DNA from: Kiloniellaceae bacterium | GTDB taxonomy: Bacteria; Pseudomonadota; Alphaproteobacteria; Kiloniellales; Kiloniellaceae | Length of the DNA stretch: 7,737 nt | Reading direction: 5' to 3' | Assembly: GCA_021776145.1 (NCBI GenBank) | Contig: JAJFGM010000356.1 | Location: forward strand, 1-7,737 | Shown: piece by piece, positions 1-5,456 of the stretch | Numbering within the stretch: the stretch's first letter is position 1 | Layout: each line of letters opens with the position of its first letter | The notes under the pieces: generated by a model | What the model was told of the DNA's origin: nothing | What the model saw: the letters and a program-made list of their open reading frames with translations, nothing else | Database searches by the model: none | Position numbers and translations under genes: made by a program

Positions 1-40
1 TGTCGATCAGAACCTGGAGTGTTTTTAGTTCCTGCTGCAC
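1..40 (-). CDS. 5' end of an unidentified gene (partial, runs off left edge)
   Basis: Thirteen codons are visible, starting with GTG at 40-38 and reading MQQELKTLQVLID without a stop. An AAGGGAG ribosome binding site lies seven bases upstream on the minus strand (about 48-54), which is what decides the start. The codons use a coding-like mix, and Leu5, Leu8 and Leu11 could start an amphipathic helix. It has the same orientation as recX, and an AT-rich stretch separates it from the genes upstream, consistent with its own promoter. The fragment is too short to name a family. Confidence 0.45.
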   Translation of the reverse strand, partial: MQQELKTLQVLID

Positions 41-79
41 GAGCGGGCTCCCTTGCCTGTTGCCGGTAAAATCTGGGTC

Positions 80-110
80 AATCTTACGGCCAAGATTTAT
101 AGCCAATCTT
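80..110. repeat. Alternating AATCTT / AAGATT / AATCTT dyads in an AT-rich stretch
   Basis: AATCTT at 80-85, AAGATT at 92-97 and AATCTT at 105-110 form two overlapping inverted repeats with 6- and 7-base spacers. The outer copies also form a direct repeat (CAATCTT at 79-85 and 104-110) 25 bases apart. The block lies 40-70 bases upstream of the GTG at position 40 of the minus-strand gene and carries a TATAAA on the minus strand (101-96), so it could be a promoter/operator. I found no convincing -35 partner. The region is clearly more AT-rich than the surrounding genes. Confidence 0.35.
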
Positions 111-250
111 TACAAAAATTGGTTTAGACGCTTCACCTTAGCGCGATTTACTGCGTCGTAGAGCGTTTGACCACTTGGAAATGCCTGTGGCGCCAAACAC
201 AAAGCCAGGGAATTCTCGACGAGCGGCGCGTTCTTGAAGAGCGCGGTCAC
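110..250 (-). CDS. Possible 46-residue small protein immediately downstream of recX
   Basis: On the minus strand a GTG at 250-248, four bases after the recX stop, opens a 46-codon frame ending in TAA at 112-110. The product begins MTALFKNAPLVENSLALC and ends in the basic stretch NRAKVKRLNQFL. The first dozen codons all end in G or C, as in the neighbouring genes; later codons are more mixed. No good ribosome binding site is placed for this GTG (a GGAGG-like run in the recX end is too far), so translation would depend on coupling to recX. It has one cysteine and no clear membrane segment. I do not recognise it; it may be a real small gene, a degraded gene tail or chance. Confidence 0.28.
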   Translation of the reverse strand: MTALFKNAPLVENSLALCLAPQAFPSGQTLYDAVNRAKVKRLNQFL

Positions 251-254
251 GAAG

Positions 255-896
255 TCAGGCCGTCGAGGCCTCCGCCTCCAGATCTTCGATGTTGTCGGCG
301 TCGATCAAACGCAGCGCCAGTTGGTAACTGAAGCCGCGGCGACCCAGCGCGGCCAAGTCGGCATTGCGCCGCTCGGCACGCTGTGCCGGTGGCCGGTAGG
401 GTCCAAGGCGCCGCTTTCGTGCATAGGTCAGGGCTGCCGCTAACTCGGGATCGCCGGCTTCTTGCCGCAGTGCCGCCAGCGCCGCGTCGATGTACTCGCG
501 ATCCACGCCTTTGGCGGCAAGATCGGCGCGGATCGCCCGGGTCGAGCTGCCGCGCCGTTGCAGGCTGCCGGCGCGGGCCGCAGCGTAGGCCCGATCGTCG
601 ATAAAGCCGAGTTCCTCCATCTCGCCGATCAGGGTTTCGACGCTCTCGGCGCCCTGGTCGCGGTCGGTTCCATGCGCCCGTGCCGAGCGTTCCACCCGGA
701 TCATCAGCATTCGGCGTAGCCGTGCGCTCGGCGGTGCGTAGCGCTCGATATAGTGCAGGGCGGCGTTGCGCAAATATCTCGCGGTCGCCTTGCGTGGCCC
801 CTGGCGGCGTTTGGCGCGTTTTCGCGCCCCGGTTTCGTCACGCGCCCCGGTTTCGTCGCGTGGTGAGGGGACATCCTGGGTTTCACGGTCGGGCAT
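255..896 (-). CDS. recX: RecX, regulatory protein that modulates RecA
   Basis: RecX binds RecA filaments in the cytoplasm and limits RecA filament extension and recombinase/coprotease activity. The 213-residue product shows the family's three-helix repeat layout. First comes the core around residues 38-70 (TARYLRNAALHYIERYA, then LRRMLMIRVER). Next is the hallmark segment at 90-140 (ELGFIDDRAYAAARAGSLQRRG, then AIRADLAAKGV). Last is the C-terminal block at 158-200 (YARKRRLGPYR, then LAALGRRGFSYQLALRLID). Residues 1-37 are a basic, low-complexity leader containing a duplicated six-residue unit, so the true start could be later, but ATG 896-894 is the best ATG; its ribosome binding site is weak. 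RecX is often next to recA or alaS; here neither is visible, and the gene is divergent from a transporter. The family call is secure. Confidence 0.93.
   Translation of the reverse strand: MPDRETQDVPSPRDETGARDETGARKRAKRRQGPRKATARYLRNAALHYIERYAPPSARLRRMLMIRVERSARAHGTDRDQGAESVETLIGEMEELGFIDDRAYAAARAGSLQRRGSSTRAIRADLAAKGVDREYIDAALAALRQEAGDPELAAALTYARKRRLGPYRPPAQRAERRNADLAALGRRGFSYQLALRLIDADNIEDLEAEASTA
823..858. repeat. 18-bp tandem duplication inside the 5' end of recX
   Basis: Two adjacent 18-base units, CGCGCCCCGGTTTCGTCA (823-840) and the same with a final G (841-858), differ at one base. In the recX reading frame this duplicates six residues (ARDETG-like) within the variable basic leader, so the frame is kept. 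It looks like a recent slippage event. Confidence 0.85.
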
Positions 897-1000
897 GACG
901 CCGCCATCTTGTCACGCGTGCCCCATCGCCGCCAGTCATGGCCCCGCCAGTCCGTGACCGGTTCCCTTGACGACTTGCGCGACACGGGTGGCATGGCTAT
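897..1000. promoter_or_regulatory. Divergent intergenic region between recX and the permease operon
   Basis: The 104 bases must hold the 5' signals of both the minus-strand recX and the plus-strand permease pair. A TTGACG at 967-972 matches a -35 element well, but no good -10 follows at 16-18 bases, and any start from it would fall on top of the GTG at 1001. I see no clear terminator or strong operator here. Confidence 0.35.
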
Positions 1001-1825
1001 GTGAAGCGCATGGATCTGCTCTCTCTTCCCAGTCAGGCGCCGCGCGTGCGGCAGATGGGCGCCGTCAACTGGCGGGGCCTGTGGACGCTCTATACCAAAG
1101 AAGTTCGTCGCTTCCTCAACGTCTTCACCCAAACGCTTCTGGCGCCGATGGTGACGACGCTGCTGTTTCTCGCGGTGTTTTCCCTGGCGCTCGGTGGCGC
1201 CGGGCGGCAGGTCGGTGGCGTCGACTTCATCAACTTTCTGGCTCCCGGCCTGATCATGATGGCGATGGCACAAAACTCCTTTGCCAATACCTCATCCTCG
1301 ATCGTCATTGCCAAGGTACAGGGAAATATCGTCGATCTGCTCATGCCGCCGCTGTCGGCCGCCGAATTGGCGCTCGGCATCGCGTTGGGCGGTGTCACCC
1401 GTGGCCTCTTGGTCGGCGCCACCGTCATTGTGGGTATGTCGCTATTCGTTCCGCTGGGGCTGCATTCGCCCCTGCATATCGTCTATCACGCGGTCATGGC
1501 CTCTTCGATGCTGGCACTGCTCGGCCTGATCGGCGGCATCTGGGCCGAAAAGTACGACCACATCGCCGCCATCACCAACTTCGTGATTACGCCCTTCTCG
1601 TTCCTCTCCGGCACCTTCTATTCCATCACCCGCCTGCCCGAAACCTGGCAGATCGTCGCCCATTTCAATCCCTTTTTCTATATGATCGACGGCTTCCGCT
1701 ATGGTTTCATCGGGCATGCCGATGGATCGCTGGTGGCTGGGTTTGTTGCGATGTTGGTCGTCAATCTTGGGCTTGGAGCCGTGGCGCACTGGATGTTGTC
1801 GACCGGTTATCGGTTGAAGGCCTAA
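1001..1825 (+). CDS. ABC-2 type transporter permease, first of a tandem pair
   Basis: This is an integral inner-membrane subunit of an ABC exporter (YadH/NodJ-like ABC-2 family); the substrate cannot be told from sequence. The 274-residue product has about six hydrophobic segments (near 44-64, 75-95, 125-150, 160-182, 188-208, 245-267). Family landmarks are the amphipathic N-terminal helix WRGLWTLYTKEVRRFLN, the cytosolic KVQGNIVDLLMPPLSAAELALG coupling region near 105-126, and FLSGTFYSITRLPETW with HFNPFFYMIDGFRYGF at 201-236. Length is normal. The GTG at 1001 and the ATG at 1010 are both possible starts; neither has a strong ribosome binding site. A second homologous permease follows after 21 bases. 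No ATP-binding subunit lies in the window, so the ATPase must be encoded elsewhere. The pair could work as a heterodimer. Confidence 0.88.
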   Translation: MKRMDLLSLPSQAPRVRQMGAVNWRGLWTLYTKEVRRFLNVFTQTLLAPMVTTLLFLAVFSLALGGAGRQVGGVDFINFLAPGLIMMAMAQNSFANTSSSIVIAKVQGNIVDLLMPPLSAAELALGIALGGVTRGLLVGATVIVGMSLFVPLGLHSPLHIVYHAVMASSMLALLGLIGGIWAEKYDHIAAITNFVITPFSFLSGTFYSITRLPETWQIVAHFNPFFYMIDGFRYGFIGHADGSLVAGFVAMLVVNLGLGAVAHWMLSTGYRLKA

Positions 1826-1846
1826 CAGCCGCTTCGGGGAGGGGCT

Positions 1847-2662
1847 ATGCCGGAAGTCGTGCCGCCAATTCCTGGTCCCTTACCGCGGTTTTTCGGTCGT
1901 TTTAACGGGCGTGGCCTGTGGACCCTGTGCTGCCGCGATGTGTTGCGCTTTCTGCGCTACTATATCGAATCGCTCGGTGGCCCTTGTGTCTCGAGCCTGC
2001 TGTTCCTGGCGGTCTTTGCCCTGGCCTGGGGCACCGGCGGCGAAATGGTCCCGGGTGTCTCCATGGCCGCCTACATTGCCCCCGGCATCGTCGTCTTCAG
2101 CCTCAGCCAGGCCGCTTTCCAAGCCGCCGCCGTCGCGCTGATCTACGATAAGCAGGAAGGGATGATCCTGGATCTTCTGGCGGCGCCGCTGTCGCCGGTC
2201 GAGCTGATGCTCGGTTATACTCTCTCGGCCGCTTTCAATGCCTCTCTGGTGGCCTTGGCCGTGTTTGCGATGATGCTGATTTTCGTCGATTTTCCCGTCG
2301 TGGCGCCGGGGGTGGCCCTGCTCTATGTTGGCCTCACCGCCCTGCTCTTTGCCGAACTTGGCATGCTGGTTGGGTTATGGGCCGACCGCTGGGATCATTT
2401 CAGCGCCGCCGAGAGTTTCCTTATCCTGCCGCTGGGGCTGCTGTCGGGGAGTTTTTTCACCCTCGCCAGTTTGCCCGGGCCCATGCAAAGCGCCATCGAG
2501 TTCAACCCTGTCTATCACGCCATGAACGGTTTTCGCTACGGTCTGACCGGCTACGCCCAGGGCTCGCTGCTTTGGGGCGGCGTAATGATGTTTCTGCTCT
2601 TCCTGGTCATTGGGCTAGGCGTCTGGCGTCTGCTCGCGACCGGTTACAAGATCAAAACGTGA
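1847..2662 (+). CDS. ABC-2 type transporter permease, second of a tandem pair
   Basis: This is a 271-residue membrane subunit homologous to the gene just upstream. The two share GRGLWTL near the N terminus, the LLFLAVF first membrane helix, a matching coupling segment (IYDKQEGMILDLLAAPLSPVE at about 99-119), WADRWDH in place of WAEKYDH, LLSGSFFTLASLP, FNPVYHAMNGFRYGLTGYAQGS and the TGYKIK ending. The overall pattern is a diverged gene duplication, presumably giving the two halves of one heterodimeric channel, although separate homodimers are possible. The ATG at 1847 has a GGGGAGGGG ribosome binding site ending two bases before it, and the short 21-base gap implies co-transcription with the first permease. 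The substrate is unknown and there is no ATPase next to it. Confidence 0.88.
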   Translation: MPEVVPPIPGPLPRFFGRFNGRGLWTLCCRDVLRFLRYYIESLGGPCVSSLLFLAVFALAWGTGGEMVPGVSMAAYIAPGIVVFSLSQAAFQAAAVALIYDKQEGMILDLLAAPLSPVELMLGYTLSAAFNASLVALAVFAMMLIFVDFPVVAPGVALLYVGLTALLFAELGMLVGLWADRWDHFSAAESFLILPLGLLSGSFFTLASLPGPMQSAIEFNPVYHAMNGFRYGLTGYAQGSLLWGGVMMFLLFLVIGLGVWRLLATGYKIKT

Positions 2663-2699
2663 GTCTCGGCGGTCGCGGTGAAGAGTCGCTCGATCGGCC

Positions 2700-3674
2700 G
2701 TGCGAAAAGCTTTGTTAACCTTCATCATGCGACAAGTCGAAATGCCTATTCTCCTTGCGTGCCTTGTGAAATGCGGACGTCGGCCGGTTTTCGGCATACT
2801 CGCGCTTTTCCTCTTTCTCGTGGCCGTGCCGCAGGTCCCCGGGGCCACGGAATTGCGCTACGGCCAAGGGCTTCTTTGGCAGCTAGAGCGTGGCGACGCG
2901 GCGCCGAGTTATCTCTTCGGCACCGTGCACATCTCCGATCCACGCGTCCTTGACCTTCCCGCTGAAGTACGCGGCGCGTTCGACGGGGCTGCGCGCGCGG
3001 TATTCGAGATCGTGCTCACTCCGGAGGCTCAGACTGGCATTGGCCAGGCCATGATCCTGCAGGACGGGCGCAGCCTCGACGGCATCCTCGGCCCCGAGCT
3101 CTTTGCGACTCTCGTCGCCGCGGCGGCACCCTATGGTCTGCCGCAGCCGGCACTGCGGCTCTTCAAACCCTGGTCCCTGATCGCCATTTTCAGCTATCCG
3201 CCGCGCGAGTTCGCGCGCATCGTCGGTGGCGCGGCACCGCTTGACGAATGGCTGCAGTCCGAGGCGGAGCTTCAAGGCACGCCGGTTTTTGGCCTGGAAA
3301 CGCCGGAGCAGCAGATCGCCCTGTTCGAGGGCATACCGGAAGACCAACAAATCGAGATGGTCCGCAGTCTGGTCAGGGATGCACCCCAGGCCGATCAGCG
3401 CTTCAGCGAGACCGTGCGGCTCTACCTGGCGCGCGACCTAAGTGGCATTCGAACGCTGTTGGTCGACGACGCAATCGGCGAGGATGCCGAAGTGGCGGCC
3501 GATTTCGAGAGGCGCTTCATCGTCGAGCGCAATCGCAGGATGGCGGAGGGCCTTTCCGAGCATCTTGATGCCGGCGGGGCCTTCGTCGCGGTCGGCGCCC
3601 TGCATCTGCCGGGTGAAGAAGGCATCCTCAGGCTGCTTGAGGCCCAGGGGTACAAGGTCAGCCTGCTATATTAG
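2700..3674 (+). CDS. TraB/GumN family protein, probably exported or membrane-anchored
   Basis: The family's members are envelope or membrane proteins, several suspected to be metalloproteases of the Tiki/TraB fold; the bacterial role is poorly defined. In the 324-residue product the diagnostic blocks are YLFGTVHISD (71-80), the acidic residue in VFEIVL (101-106), PLDEWLQSEAELQGTPVFGLET (180-201) followed by EQQIALF and IPEDQQIEM, RNRRMAEGL (278-285), and the terminal VAVGALHLPGEEGILRLL with GYKV. The GxxH of block one and GALH near the C terminus are the expected paired histidine motifs. Residues 29-47 are strongly hydrophobic and follow a basic stretch, fitting a signal peptide or anchor with possible cleavage near PGA-TE (48-50). 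The start could be GTG 2700, ATG 2727 or ATG 2742; none has a good ribosome binding site. It lies 37 bases after the permeases and may be in their operon. Confidence 0.85.
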   Translation: MRKALLTFIMRQVEMPILLACLVKCGRRPVFGILALFLFLVAVPQVPGATELRYGQGLLWQLERGDAAPSYLFGTVHISDPRVLDLPAEVRGAFDGAARAVFEIVLTPEAQTGIGQAMILQDGRSLDGILGPELFATLVAAAAPYGLPQPALRLFKPWSLIAIFSYPPREFARIVGGAAPLDEWLQSEAELQGTPVFGLETPEQQIALFEGIPEDQQIEMVRSLVRDAPQADQRFSETVRLYLARDLSGIRTLLVDDAIGEDAEVAADFERRFIVERNRRMAEGLSEHLDAGGAFVAVGALHLPGEEGILRLLEAQGYKVSLLY

Positions 3675-3714
3675 CTATTTGCTTGCCGATTCGACTTTTG
3701 CTGCCCACCAAGGG

Positions 3715-3720
3715 CATAAT
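3715..3720 (+). promoter_or_regulatory. Possible -10 element (CATAAT) ahead of the cysteine-repeat gene
   Basis: CATAAT matches the sigma-70 -10 consensus at five of six positions and sits in an AT-richer patch after the TraB gene stop. Nothing close to TTGACA lies 16-19 bases upstream, so this is a weak prediction. Confidence 0.22.
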
Positions 3721-3748
3721 TCTCACTCCGCCGTAAACAGTCCGTGAC

Positions 3749-3775
3749 TCTGGCTGGCACCATGGTCGAGCCAGA
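3749..3775 (+). promoter_or_regulatory. Nested inverted repeat in the leader of the cysteine-repeat gene
   Basis: TCTGGCT (3749-3755) and AGCCAGA (3769-3775) are perfect inverted repeats. The 13 bases between them contain the palindrome ACCATGGT (3759-3766), almost concentric with the outer arms. As RNA this would fold into a stem with a small asymmetric internal loop. No T-run follows, so it is not a standard intrinsic terminator. It lies between the TraB stop and the start of the next gene, so it could be an operator or a leader hairpin. Confidence 0.4.
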
Positions 3776-3781
3776 TCGGCG

Positions 3782-5455
3782 TTGCGGCTGCATGAAACTG
3801 TGGGGCGCGAGTCGATGGGGCAAGCCTGGGGGAAGTTCGGTCGATTTGGCCGGGTCTCGGCGCGCGCCTTGGCATATGGCCTCGGCTTTTCAGCCCTCGT
3901 GCTTGGCGGCCCGGTTGCAATCGCTCTCCTGTTTATCGGCACCGCGCAGGCCGCGCATGCCTTTCCGAGCGAAGCGGACGTCAAGACCCATCTGCGCGAC
4001 AACCTGCCCCAACTCGGGGCCTTGATGCAGGACTACAACCTGCGCCGTCAGATCTTCGACGTCGGCGGCTGGGTCGCCGACCGGGCCAAGGTCGGCATCC
4101 GCTCCTGGCGGCTCGACAGCCTGGAACTGGATCACGTATTTGTCGAGGTCGCCTACCGGGCGACCTACAATGGCGAACAGCGCGCCACCGGGACCGTTCT
4201 TTTGGAACTGACCTGGCACGGCACGGAAATCGCAATCGTCAATCACTGGAACATTGGGGCCGCCAAGCAAAAAACCGCGCCGGCCGCGGTGGCGTATAGC
4301 GGTCCTGCGCGCACGCTGGACGAAGCCACGGCCTATTTCGAAGACAACCTGAAACGTTTCGCAAAGGACCTCGAGGCCTATAACCGCAAGGTCCGTATCG
4401 AAACCCAGATGAATGCCCAGTGGAACGTCAAGGTTACTAAATGGAAGATCGACGAAGTCGTCGACGACCGCGTCTATGTCGACATCAACTTTGAGGTCGG
4501 CGCCGGCAGTTGGTCGCCGCAACCGGGTTCGGCGCGCTTCGGGCTGCGCTGGGACGGCGACAGGCTGGCCATCGTCTCGCATGGCGAGATGAAAAAGAGG
4601 CTGAACGGTCCGATCGTGCTCGAGGCGCGCGACGATCACGGCTGCGTCTACAACTACTATGCGGCCCGCCCCTGCATTGACACCGTGAGCCGTTGGCGCG
4701 AGTTCACCGGCCTGCACGACTTGCCGCTCGACGAGGAAAGCGCCGCTATTTTTCAGGCCTACAGGCAGCACGAGAAAGGCACCGGCGACCGTTTGATGGC
4801 GCGCGCGCTGGGTCTGCCGGAACCGAGCGGCAGCAGCGTCTTTGGCCTGCAGGCCGAAATTACGGCGCTCGACCTCACGCAATACCAGCGCAACGCCAAG
4901 GTGCCTTGCGACCTCAACCCCTATGACCCGCATCCCTGCCTGGAGATTCTTGAAGTTTTTCAAGAGTTCGCCGCGCGTCATGGTCTGCCCGCGGACCGCC
5001 GCAGCGCGGCCATGCTCGAGGCCTATGCCGAACAGGATTATCGCCGCGCCGATGTGGTCTATGCCTTGGCCAAGGGTCTGCCGGTACCGGCCTATGGTTA
5101 TGTGCCGACCGGCATCGCCGGTGAAGTCGCGGCACGCTGGCGCGAACTCGACAATATGCAGAACGGCCGCAAAATCGCTTGCGGTTACAACCCTCACGGC
5201 GCCCGGCCCTGCCCCGAAGTCATTCCGCTGTGGCGCGAGTTCGCCGACCGCTACGGCCTCGACGACGATGCCGCCAACGCCAGCATCTTCGAGGCCTATG
5301 CCGAAGGCAACTACCGGCGCGCCGATCAGATGTTCGCGCAAGTCAAGGGCGTCTCGTTGGAACAGCTTCTCGAAGCTTCGGGCGTGCCGACCCAAGGCCT
5401 GGTGATCGAGGTCTATCCGGGCGGCCATTCGGCGCCCGCGAGGACGGGGTCCTGA
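3782..5455 (+). CDS. Exported protein with two N-terminal and three cysteine-motif C-terminal repeats, function unknown
   Basis: I do not recognise this 557-residue protein. A basic N terminus is followed by a hydrophobic segment (about 31-53) and two overlapping AxA sites (AQA 55-57, AHA 58-60), fitting a cleaved signal peptide. Residues 62-165 and 178-272 are two copies of one helix-plus-beta-strand domain: DYN at 84-86 matches AYN at 199-201, and W109, W145 and H155 match W221, W257 and H267, each 112 residues on. Three further repeats start at 288, 376 and 467. Each has CxxNxxxxxPC, then an LPL/LPA-type helix pair with F/L-x-A-Y and a basic patch. The protein's only six cysteines are these three pairs, so three periplasmic disulfides are likely. 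The start may be TTG 3782 or, more plausibly, ATG 3815 (residue 12). Its stop lies one base before the next ATG, implying coupling to the TolA/TonB-like gene. Confidence 0.82.
   Translation: MRLHETVGRESMGQAWGKFGRFGRVSARALAYGLGFSALVLGGPVAIALLFIGTAQAAHAFPSEADVKTHLRDNLPQLGALMQDYNLRRQIFDVGGWVADRAKVGIRSWRLDSLELDHVFVEVAYRATYNGEQRATGTVLLELTWHGTEIAIVNHWNIGAAKQKTAPAAVAYSGPARTLDEATAYFEDNLKRFAKDLEAYNRKVRIETQMNAQWNVKVTKWKIDEVVDDRVYVDINFEVGAGSWSPQPGSARFGLRWDGDRLAIVSHGEMKKRLNGPIVLEARDDHGCVYNYYAARPCIDTVSRWREFTGLHDLPLDEESAAIFQAYRQHEKGTGDRLMARALGLPEPSGSSVFGLQAEITALDLTQYQRNAKVPCDLNPYDPHPCLEILEVFQEFAARHGLPADRRSAAMLEAYAEQDYRRADVVYALAKGLPVPAYGYVPTGIAGEVAARWRELDNMQNGRKIACGYNPHGARPCPEVIPLWREFADRYGLDDDAANASIFEAYAEGNYRRADQMFAQVKGVSLEQLLEASGVPTQGLVIEVYPGGHSAPARTGS
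3965..4597 (+). repeat. Duplicated ~95-residue domain in the 557-residue protein
   Basis: Protein-level duplication with units at about residues 62-165 and 178-272. Matching positions include DNL (73-75 / 188-190), DYN/AYN, S-W-R-L-D / K-W-K-I-D (108-112 / 220-224), FVEV / YVDI, and TWHGTEIAIVNH / RWDGDRLAIVSH (144-155 / 256-267). The DNA has diverged, so the duplication is old. The order of one helix followed by several strands resembles cystatin- or NTF2-like folds, but that is a guess. Confidence 0.8.
4634..5362 (+). repeat. Three ~90-residue repeats carrying CxxNxxxxxPC
   Basis: The cysteine motifs are CVYNYYAARPC (288-298), CDLNPYDPHPC (376-386) and CGYNPHGARPC (467-477). Each is followed by a W/F-R/Q-EF helix start (REF, QEF, REF), then a helix ending in AY (FQAY, LEAY, FEAY). 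Copies two and three continue with YRRAD and a K-G-L/V segment, and also share an upstream helix (LQAEITAL / IAGEVAAR). Copy one is the most diverged. Spacing between copies is 88 and 91 residues. Confidence 0.85.
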
Positions 5456-5456
5456 G

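Noticed and set aside
704..1273. A 189-codon minus-strand frame across the recX start and the permease start
   Set aside because: It overlaps two well-supported genes in other frames, has His/Arg/Gln-rich low-complexity composition and matches no family.
967..1905. A 312-codon plus-strand frame overlapping the first permease
   Set aside because: It is an Arg/His-rich out-of-frame shadow; the permease frame shows six membrane helices and family motifs.
2711..2720. TTAACC as a possible CtrA half-site before the TraB/GumN gene
   Set aside because: Only one half-site is present, with no spaced TTAA partner, and it lies within the possible coding start; such hexamers occur by chance.
2751..2762. 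A lipobox-like LLAC in the TraB/GumN N terminus (residues 18-21)
   Set aside because: The main hydrophobic segment comes after this cysteine (29-47), which is the wrong order for a lipoprotein signal.
3890..5428. A 512-codon open frame antisense to the cysteine-repeat gene
   Set aside because: The sense frame has a signal peptide, two sets of protein-level repeats and conserved cysteine spacing. The antisense frame is the usual by-product of GC-rich codon use.
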